Positions 6,868-11,710 of a stretch of 11,710 nucleotides of DNA are shown piece after piece (within the stretch, counting starts at the first letter, position 1; each line of letters opens with the position of its first letter). A program made the translations under genes and the position numbers. The notes under the pieces are model-generated. The model ran no database searches. It saw nothing but the letters and a program-made list of their open reading frames with translations, and was not told where the DNA came from. Source of the stretch: JBMNQS01 sp050944255 (GTDB taxonomy: Bacteria > Bacillota > Clostridia > Christensenellales > Maliibacteriaceae); contig JBMNQS010000068.1 of the NCBI GenBank assembly GCA_050944255.1, positions 1 to 11,710 on the forward strand. Reading direction: 5' to 3'.

Positions 6868-7386
6868 ATGAACTGCACCGTTCATCCGCAGCGCGAAGCC
6901 GCGGGCACTTGCGTCACCTGCCAAAAACCTTTCTGCGCCGATTGCCTGGCGGAGTACCGGGGCGCCTATTACTGCCGCGATCATGTGGCGGCGGCCATCG
7001 GCGGCGAGGAGATTCCCACCAGCCGCGTGCCCCACGGCAGCGCGGCGCCCGAAAACGAAGTCCCCCGCCAGGACGGCGCAGCCTCCGGCCCGAATACCGG
7101 CGGGCAGCCGCATTGGCAGGACGGCCGGGGCCAGTCTTATCACCACAGCACTTACAATCACCCAAGCGGCATGCCCACGTCACACCTGTCCAAGATCGCC
7201 GCGCTGCTACTGTGCATCTTCCTGGGCCCCTTCGGTGCGCACCGCTTCTATGCGGGCAAAGTAGGCACCGGTCTTTTATATCTGGTCACCGGCGGACTGT
7301 GCGGCATCGGCGTCATCGTGGACATCGTGCTGATTGCCACCAACCAGTTCACCGACCAGTACGGCCGGCCCGTGGTCCACGACTGA
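6868..7386 (+). CDS. B-box zinc finger plus TM2-domain membrane protein
   Basis: A 172-residue protein from the ATG at 6868, chosen because GGAGGG (6855-6860) lies 7 nt upstream. The N-terminus is a compact zinc-binding module: Cys3, His6, Cys15, Cys18, Cys23, Cys26, Cys36 and His39 fit the eight-ligand, two-zinc B-box pattern. Residues 44-106 are a polar Gly/Pro/His-rich linker. Residues 107-160 match a TM2 domain, with the hallmark FLGPFGAHRFYAGK between two hydrophobic helices and a conserved Asp (Asp152, GVIVDIVLI) in the second. The C-terminus is polar. TM2 proteins are widespread membrane proteins of mostly unknown role, and B-box/TM2 pairings occur in Firmicutes. The gene is expressed alone from its own promoter. 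The domain assignment is firm; the function is unknown. Confidence 0.88.
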   Translation: MNCTVHPQREAAGTCVTCQKPFCADCLAEYRGAYYCRDHVAAAIGGEEIPTSRVPHGSAAPENEVPRQDGAASGPNTGGQPHWQDGRGQSYHHSTYNHPSGMPTSHLSKIAALLLCIFLGPFGAHRFYAGKVGTGLLYLVTGGLCGIGVIVDIVLIATNQFTDQYGRPVVHD

Positions 7387-7405
7387 ACGGTTTTTACCGG
7401 GAACG

Positions 7406-7445
7406 CTTAAGGCTCTGCCTTAAGAATCCGCCGGGCGCTGCCCGG
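7406..7445. other. Two small tandem hairpins after the TM2 gene
   Basis: CTTAAGGC (7406-7413) pairs perfectly with GCCTTAAG (7417-7424) around a 3-nt loop. Seven bases later CCGGGC (7431-7436) pairs with GCCCGG (7440-7445), again around 3 nt. Neither has a following T-run. They form the left edge of the structured intergenic array. Confidence 0.7.
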
Positions 7446-7450
7446 ACCCG

Positions 7451-7485
7451 CTCAGAACCTTTTTCTTCGAGAAAAAGGTTCTGAG
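7451..7485. repeat. Long perfect hairpin
   Basis: CTCAGAACCTTTTTC (7451-7465) is the exact reverse complement of GAAAAAGGTTCTGAG (7471-7485). One more T-A pair reduces the loop to TCG, so the stem is 16 bp. It lacks a T-run on either strand, so it is not a standard terminator. The sequence abuts the first 110-bp direct repeat. Confidence 0.8.
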
Positions 7486-7486
7486 A

Positions 7487-7596
7487 ACTCCAAAAAGACT
7501 TTTCCTCCGCAAGCTGCGCTTGCGGGTCGGCACAAACCGCTTAAATCCTTTTATAACCGCCCCGGCGCGGATGCGCCGGCAGTAAAGTTTCTTGGG
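7487..7596. repeat. 110-bp structured direct repeat, copy A
   Basis: This stretch recurs at 7623-7732 with 7 mismatches in 110 bases by hand alignment (about 94% identity). It contains two GC-rich hairpins: CCGCAAGC/GCTTGCGG (7507-7514/7518-7525, 3-nt loop) and CCGGCGC/GCGCCGG (7562-7568/7573-7579, loop GGAT). A conserved AT-rich part (AAATCCTTTTA) lies between them and AAAGTTTCTTGGG closes the unit. No open frame with a ribosome binding site is present. Confidence 0.85.
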
Positions 7597-7622
7597 AATT
7601 GCCAGGGCTCCGCCCTTGAAGG

Positions 7623-7732
7623 ACTCCAAAAAGACTTTTCTTTCGCAAGCTGCGCTTGCGGGACGGCACAAACCACTTAAATCCTTTTACAACCGCCCCG
7701 GCGCGGATGCGCCGGTATTAAAGTTTCTTGGG
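7623..7732. repeat. 110-bp structured direct repeat, copy B
   Basis: Second copy of the unit at 7487-7596, offset by 136 bp. Both hairpins are retained. Differences fall mostly outside the stems, although the second copy loses one outer C-G pair of the first hairpin (TCGCAAGC against GCTTGCGG). The 26-bp spacer between copies holds a further small hairpin, AGGGC/GCCCT (7604-7608/7612-7616). Confidence 0.85.
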
Positions 7733-7737
7733 GGATT

Positions 7738-7775
7738 GCAAAGGGGGTATTCTTTTCAAAGAATACCCCCTTTGC
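7738..7775. other. 15-bp stem hairpin between the convergent TM2 and pot units
   Basis: GCAAAGGGGGTATTC (7738-7752) pairs perfectly with GAATACCCCCTTTGC (7761-7775) around an 8-nt loop. It lies 22 bp past the potD stop and is therefore well placed to end or protect the pot transcript, but neither strand has a T-run after the stem. It could act as a processing or stability element, or as a bidirectional barrier. Confidence 0.7.
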
Positions 7776-7797
7776 GCATAACAAACTTCCCGCCTCG

Positions 7798-8844
7798 TCA
7801 ATTGGCCGATTTGATCTCCGACCACATGTCGTTGTACGTCTTCAGGGCGTCGCCCAGATCGTGAAAGTATTCCAGGTTCAGTTCATCCACATTGTCGGGA
7901 TAGAAACGCTGATCTTCGGAGATATCCGGGTCCAGCAGTTCCAGCGCGCTTTCGTTGGGCGTGGAGTAGCCAATGTACTCTGCGTTCATGGCGGCGATAT
8001 CCGGCCGGCACATGAAGTTGATGAAATCCATGGCGGCATCGGGATTGGGGGCGTTCTTGGGCACGATCATGGAATCCACCCAGATATTGGAGCCCTCTTT
8101 GGGAATCGCGTATTCCAGATCCGGATTCTGGTCGATGGCGTACGCCGCGTCGCCGGACCACATCAGCGCCAGGGCGGCTTCGCCGCGGACCATTTTATCC
8201 TTGGCCTGGTCCACCAGATACGCCAGTACCAGCGGTTTTTGGCCGATGAGCATCTGCTTGGCCTCCTCCACCTCCTGCGGATCGCGGCTGTTGAGGGAGT
8301 ATCCGGCGCGCTTGAGGGCGATGCCCATGGCGTCACGGATGGAGTCGAGCATAAAGATATTGCCTTGATACTGGGGGTCCCACAGCACGTCCCAGGAGTC
8401 TACGGGACCGTCGACCATGGTGGTGTTGTACAAAATACCCACCGTGCCCCACATATAGGGCACCGAGTACGTGCTCTCAGGGTCAAAGTCCAGCCCGCTT
8501 TGGAATTCATCGCTCAGGTGCTGGAAATTGGTGACCTTGCCGTAATCGATGGGCAGCAGCAGATCATCCTTGATCATGCGCTCGATGATATAATCCGACG
8601 GGAAAATGACGTCGTAGGTGGTGGCGCCGGCCTGCACCAGTGCGAACATATCCTCATTGGTGGTAAAGCCGGAGTATTTAACCTTCACGCCGTACTCTTC
8701 CTCAAAGATGTCCAGCACGTCGGGATCGATATAGTCTTCCCAGTTGTACACGTGCACCACGGGTTTTCTCTCACAGCCGGCGAAAAGCAGCAAACTTGAG
8801 AGCGCAAGCACGATCATCAGGGTAAGGGACAGGATTCTTTTCAT
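7798..8844 (-). CDS. potD: Spermidine/putrescine-binding lipoprotein PotD
   Basis: A 348-residue substrate-binding protein of the polyamine ABC importer. I place the start at 8844, because AAAGGAGGA (8851-8859) lies about 7 nt upstream and MKRILSLTLM begins a typical lipoprotein signal. A longer in-frame start at 8925 has no such support. The lipobox is LFAGC, with Cys24 as the lipidated residue anchoring the protein outside the membrane. The mature protein follows the PotD pattern: YNWEDYIDP (33-41, Trp35 and Tyr38 in the binding cleft), FPSDYI (81-86), SVPYMWGT (127-134) and WVDSM (255-259, Trp255 and Asp257, which hold the polyamine in E. coli PotD). At the E. coli Asp168/Glu171 positions, hand alignment gives Ser168/Asp171. 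It is last in the operon, after an 87-nt spacer. Confidence 0.95.
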   Translation of the reverse strand: MKRILSLTLMIVLALSSLLLFAGCERKPVVHVYNWEDYIDPDVLDIFEEEYGVKVKYSGFTTNEDMFALVQAGATTYDVIFPSDYIIERMIKDDLLLPIDYGKVTNFQHLSDEFQSGLDFDPESTYSVPYMWGTVGILYNTTMVDGPVDSWDVLWDPQYQGNIFMLDSIRDAMGIALKRAGYSLNSRDPQEVEEAKQMLIGQKPLVLAYLVDQAKDKMVRGEAALALMWSGDAAYAIDQNPDLEYAIPKEGSNIWVDSMIVPKNAPNPDAAMDFINFMCRPDIAAMNAEYIGYSTPNESALELLDPDISEDQRFYPDNVDELNLEYFHDLGDALKTYNDMWSEIKSAN

Positions 8845-8866
8845 TCTTTTTCCTCCTTTGATATGG

Positions 8867-8897
8867 GCCAACCGTTGGCGTAAACAGCGTTTGCTGT
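8867..8897 (-). promoter_or_regulatory. Tandem hairpins in the potC-potD spacer
   Basis: The 87-nt spacer between potC and potD holds two small perfect dyads: ACAGC/GCTGT (8884-8888/8893-8897, 4-nt loop) and GCCAA/TTGGC (8867-8871/8875-8879, 3-nt loop). They lie just upstream of the potD ribosome binding site, while the other pot genes overlap. Such spacers in ABC operons often allow higher expression of the binding protein by mRNA processing or stabilisation. That role is inferred here. Confidence 0.45.
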
Positions 8898-8931
8898 GCA
8901 TGATCGACGGTTTGAGGCGGGTCACTTACTT

Positions 8932-9720
8932 TCAGGATATCTTCTGCGGCCGGTCGCGCATGGAGCGCCAGTTGGCGATGAACAAAAGCAGCAGCACGCT
9001 GCCGAACATCAGGGCCGAAAGCGCGTTGATGGTGGGGCTGACCCCCAGCCTGGTGCGCGAATAGATCAGCATGGACAGGTTCTGGTCCTCCACGCTGGTG
9101 AAGCGGCTGATGACAAAGTCGTCCAGCGACAGCGTAAAGGACAGTATGGCGCCGGTGACGATGCCGGACTTGATCTGCGGCAGCACCACCCGGCGGATGG
9201 CGGTCCAGGGGCTTGCCCCCAGGTCCAGCGCCGCCTCGTACTGGTTGGGGTCCATCTGGGTCAGCTTGGGCAGCACCGAGAAAATCACGTAGGGAATGTT
9301 GAACGTGCAGTGGGCCAGGAGCATGGTGAACATATTCAGCTGCATGCCGGCGAACAGGAACAGCACCATCAGCGACACGCCGGTGACGATGTCGGGGTTG
9401 ATCAGCGGCAGGTAGGTGACGTTGGTATAAAAGAGCTTTGGCCGCGAGCGCATGGTGTGCATACCGATGGCCGCCGCCGAGCCGGTCACCGTGGCGATGA
9501 CGGTGGATAGTACCGCCACCAGCACCGTGATGTAAAGCGCCCGCATCACCTGGGAATCGCTGAAAAGCTGCGCGTACCAGTCCAGCGTAAAGCCGGTCCA
9601 CTGCCCCATCACCTTGGACTCGTTGAACGAGAAAATGATCATCACCACAATGGGCGCGTAGAGGAAAAACAGCACCAGTCCCAGGTAAAAACGCTGAATG
9701 AATCTGCCGAGTTTTACCAT
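8932..9720 (-). CDS. potC: Polyamine ABC transporter permease PotC
   Basis: A 262-residue inner-membrane permease that pairs with PotB to form the channel of the polyamine importer. About six hydrophobic segments are visible, the first at 11-33. The cytoplasmic EAA loop that docks to the ATPase is clear: EAALDLGASPWTAIRRVVLP in the C-terminal half. Length matches the family. Start: the ATG at 9720 overlaps the potB stop codon by 7 nt (ATGGTAA), with a GGAGGAGG site just upstream inside potB, which indicates coupled translation. ILSFTLSLDDFVIS after the EAA loop is characteristic of PotC. Confidence 0.95.
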   Translation of the reverse strand: MVKLGRFIQRFYLGLVLFFLYAPIVVMIIFSFNESKVMGQWTGFTLDWYAQLFSDSQVMRALYITVLVAVLSTVIATVTGSAAAIGMHTMRSRPKLFYTNVTYLPLINPDIVTGVSLMVLFLFAGMQLNMFTMLLAHCTFNIPYVIFSVLPKLTQMDPNQYEAALDLGASPWTAIRRVVLPQIKSGIVTGAILSFTLSLDDFVISRFTSVEDQNLSMLIYSRTRLGVSPTINALSALMFGSVLLLLFIANWRSMRDRPQKIS

Positions 9721-10526
9721 AACGCCGCCTCCTCCGCGCTGGAAAATCTGTTCATAAGCAGCATGGACAGCAGCATGCAGACCATCAGTACCAGCGACAG
9801 CGCCGAGCCGTAGTGGTAGTCATACACCAGGCGGAACTGCTGCTCGATAACCTCGCCGTAGAGCTGCGAAACGTTGTTGCCCAGAAGCTGCGAGATGACA
9901 AACGTGGAGGCCGCGGGCATGAACGTCATGGTGATGCCCGATATGATGCCCGGCACCGACAGTGGCAGCCGCACTTTAAGAAACACCTGGGTTTTGGACG
10001 CGCCCAGGTCCTCCGCCGCCTCGATGAGCGCCGGGTCCATCTTGCTGATCACCGAATGGATGGGCAGAATCATAAACGGCAGGAAGTTATAGACCATGCC
10101 CAGCACCACCGCGCCGCTGGTGTAGAGGATATTCTGCGGCGGAAGGCCCATGGAGCGCAGGAACATATTGATGATGCCGGTGCGCTCCAGAAGAACCGAC
10201 CAGGCGTAGGTCCTTAATAGAAAGTTCATCCACATGGGCACCATGTAGAGGATCAGAAGCAGGCTCTTGCGCTTCAGGGACCGGCTGGTGAGGGCCATGG
10301 CCGCCGGATACCCCACGAAAAGACAGATGGCCGTGGAGATCAGCGCCAGCCAAAGTGATTTTAAAAGCGCCGTCATGGGCACCCGGCCGAAGGCCTTGAC
10401 GATATTGTCCGACGTGAAGGCGCCGGCGCCGTCTGTGAAGGCGTACCAGACCACCATGATCAGCGGCACGATAATGAAAAGGACCATCCATACGCTGTAG
10501 GGCGCCGCCAGATACTTACGCTTCAT
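9714..10526 (-). CDS. potB: Polyamine ABC transporter permease PotB
   Basis: A 270-residue membrane permease, partner of PotC. I prefer the ATG at 10526, because GGAGG lies 9 nt upstream; an in-frame ATG two codons earlier (10532) would leave only 3 nt. The start lies inside the end of potA (11-nt overlap ending in the potA TAA), so the genes are probably translationally coupled. Hydrophobic segments begin at about 8-30. The EAA motif reads EAAEDLGASKTQVFLKVRLP, and NFLLRTYAW and FLPFMILPI are typical of PotB-type permeases. Length is normal for the family. The potB stop overlaps the start of potC. Confidence 0.95.
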   Translation of the reverse strand: MKRKYLAAPYSVWMVLFIIVPLIMVVWYAFTDGAGAFTSDNIVKAFGRVPMTALLKSLWLALISTAICLFVGYPAAMALTSRSLKRKSLLLILYMVPMWMNFLLRTYAWSVLLERTGIINMFLRSMGLPPQNILYTSGAVVLGMVYNFLPFMILPIHSVISKMDPALIEAAEDLGASKTQVFLKVRLPLSVPGIISGITMTFMPAASTFVISQLLGNNVSQLYGEVIEQQFRLVYDYHYGSALSLVLMVCMLLSMLLMNRFSSAEEAALW

Positions 10527-11643
10527 CGGCATCGTCCTCCGGCGGCTCGTCGTCGATCTCCTCGGCGGGCACTTCCTGCTGGCTCTCTTCCTGGGGCCGG
10601 TTCATGACGTGGATGTCGTCGGGCCGCACGATCAGGCCCACGCGGGTGCCCGGCTCCCAGCTGCCGGTATCCTTGATGGTCCAGACAAAGCCGTTGTCCG
10701 ACTGCACGATGATCTCGTTGTGCACGCCCATGAACGTCACGGCGGTAATCTCGCCGGACACGCGGGCGTGCTCCTCGTCCACTAGGTAAATGTCCTCGGG
10801 CCGCACCACCACGTCCACCGGGGATTCTTTGTCAAAGCCTTTGTCCACGCACTCGAAGGTGGCCCCGTCGAAGGTCACGGAGAAATCCTCGTGCATGGTG
10901 CCCGGTAATAGGTTGCTCTCACCGATGAACGTGGCCACAAAGGCGTTCTTCGGCTCATTGTAGATGTCCGCCGGGGTGCCGATCTGCTGGATGAAGCCCT
11001 GGTTCATCACCACGATGGTGTCGCTCATGGTCAGCGCCTCCTCCTGGTCGTGGGTGACGTACACGAAAGTGATGCCCAGCCTCTGCTGCATCTTTTTCAG
11101 CTCCACCTGCATCCCCTTTCGCAGCTTTAAGTCGAGGGCGCCCAGCGGTTCGTCCAGAAGCAGCACCTCCGGCTGGTTCACCAGCGCCCGGGCAATGGCC
11201 ACCCGCTGCTGCTGTCCGCCCGAGAGCGCGTCCACCGAGCGCTTGCCATACCCGGTCAGGTTCACCATGTCCAGCATTTCATAGACCCGCCGGTCGATCT
11301 CCTCCGCGGGCAGCTTCTGTATCTTCAGGCCGAAGGCGATGTTTTCATACACGTTCATATGCGGAAAGAGCGCGTAGCGCTGAAATACCGTATTGACCCG
11401 GCGCTTATAGGGCGGAAGCAGTGCGATATCCTCCCCGTCAAAGAGCACCTGGCCCGCTGTGGGCTGCACAAAGCCGCCGATGATCCGAAGCGTGGTGGAC
11501 TTGCCGCATCCGCTGGGGCCAAGCAGTGTGATAAACTCATTTTTGCGGATATACAAATTGATGTCAGAGAGCGCGTACTCCCCGTCACCGTTGTAATCCA
11601 TGCTGATGTCGACCAAATCGATCAGATGTTCTTTTCCTGGCAT
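10516..11643 (-). CDS. potA: Spermidine/putrescine ABC transporter ATPase PotA
   Basis: A 375-residue ATPase that powers the importer from the cytoplasmic side. The nucleotide-binding domain (about 1-240) has Walker A GPSGCGKST (42-50), Q-loop Gln88 in FQRYALFPHM, signature LSGGQQQR (140-147), Walker B LLLDEP (161-166), D-loop GALD (168-171) and H-loop His198 in THDQEEA. A C-terminal TOBE-type regulatory domain follows (about 255-345), including VVVRPEDIYL and VGLIVRPDDIHV. The last 27 or so residues are a strongly acidic tail rich in Glu, Asp and Pro, beyond the usual end of the fold. The start at 11643 has an AAAGGG site about 10 nt upstream, which is only moderate. It is the first gene of the visible operon; any regulator gene would lie outside the window. 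Confidence 0.96.
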   Translation of the reverse strand: MPGKEHLIDLVDISMDYNGDGEYALSDINLYIRKNEFITLLGPSGCGKSTTLRIIGGFVQPTAGQVLFDGEDIALLPPYKRRVNTVFQRYALFPHMNVYENIAFGLKIQKLPAEEIDRRVYEMLDMVNLTGYGKRSVDALSGGQQQRVAIARALVNQPEVLLLDEPLGALDLKLRKGMQVELKKMQQRLGITFVYVTHDQEEALTMSDTIVVMNQGFIQQIGTPADIYNEPKNAFVATFIGESNLLPGTMHEDFSVTFDGATFECVDKGFDKESPVDVVVRPEDIYLVDEEHARVSGEITAVTFMGVHNEIIVQSDNGFVWTIKDTGSWEPGTRVGLIVRPDDIHVMNRPQEESQQEVPAEEIDDEPPEDDADEA

Positions 11644-11670
11644 AGCTTCATGGCCCTTTCCACTGCTTTG

Positions 11671-11696
11671 CGGGAGAGGTTTCTCCCGTGATTATG
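11671..11696 (-). promoter_or_regulatory. Leader hairpin and possible -10 box upstream of potA
   Basis: CGGGAGA (11671-11677) pairs perfectly with TCTCCCG (11682-11688) around a 4-nt loop, 28 bp before the potA start. On the minus strand CATAAT (11691-11696) could be a -10 box, whose -35 partner would fall beyond the window edge. If that box is used, the hairpin would lie at or near the transcription start, so it may equally be a protein-binding dyad. Confidence 0.35.
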
Positions 11697-11710
11697 ACGT
11701 TTCTGCCGGC

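Noticed and set aside
7487..7732. CRISPR array
   Set aside because: Only two copies, each 110 bp and internally palindromic, with a 26-bp spacer and no cas genes nearby.
7420..7864. Small frames within the repeat array (for example 7420-7671 minus, 7592-7864 plus)
   Set aside because: They run through hairpins and repeats, lack ribosome binding sites, and give Arg/Lys/Pro-rich low-complexity translations.
4762..8799. Long plus-strand frames opposite the aminopeptidase, glycosyltransferase and potD (4762-5772, 5862-6836, 7861-8799)
   Set aside because: All lie over convincing minus-strand genes and give His/Gly/Val-rich or Arg-rich translations without domains or ribosome binding sites.
8845..8925. 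Longer potD start at 8925
   Set aside because: It would place 27 basic residues before an otherwise perfect lipoprotein signal and skip the strong AAAGGAGGA site at 8851-8859.
10527..10532. potB start two codons upstream at 10532
   Set aside because: Only 3 nt separate it from the GGAGG site; the ATG at 10526 has 9 nt.

Overview
The window looks like chromosomal DNA from a moderately GC-rich member of the Clostridia (Firmicutes), possibly a gut species. Strong GGAGG-type ribosome binding sites precede nearly every gene. The secreted proteins carry Gram-positive signals, and there are a PotABCD operon, an M29 aminopeptidase and a TM2 protein of the kinds common in this group. No rRNA or marker gene fixes the taxon, so this rests on style and gene content.

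Layout. Bases 1-281 are an upstream region ending in a promoter/leader with three copies of a GTTACAA motif. 282-1514 (+) encodes a secreted CAP-domain protein with a cysteine-rich, repetitive N-terminal half, closed by a strong terminator (1559-1594). 1595-3480 is a visibly AT-richer island holding one unrecognised membrane protein (1911-2963, +) with its own promoter. From 3287 to 6801 everything is on the minus strand: a glycosyltransferase and an M29 aminopeptidase 23 bp apart, then gap (glyceraldehyde-3-phosphate dehydrogenase) with its own promoter and a downstream terminator. A divergent promoter pair (about 6773-6837) separates this block from a plus-strand gene for a B-box zinc finger/TM2 membrane protein (6868-7386). 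7387-7797 is gene-free and densely structured: two 110-bp direct repeats plus several near-perfect hairpins. 7798-11643 (-) is a complete spermidine/putrescine ABC transporter operon, potA-potB-potC-potD, with translationally overlapping potA/potB/potC and an 87-nt hairpin-containing spacer before potD.

How the genes work together. PotA (ATPase), PotB and PotC (permeases) and PotD (lipoprotein receptor) form one polyamine importer. Gap is central glycolysis. The glycosyltransferase probably charges undecaprenyl phosphate with a sugar for envelope decoration. The CAP protein is exported. The membrane protein at 1911 and the B-box/TM2 protein have no assignable function.

Most genes are ordinary. 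The parts most worth a second look are the structured repeat array at 7406-7775, the cysteine-rich repeat region of the CAP protein with its palindromic control region, and a eukaryote/proteobacteria-type GAPDH in a Gram-positive setting.
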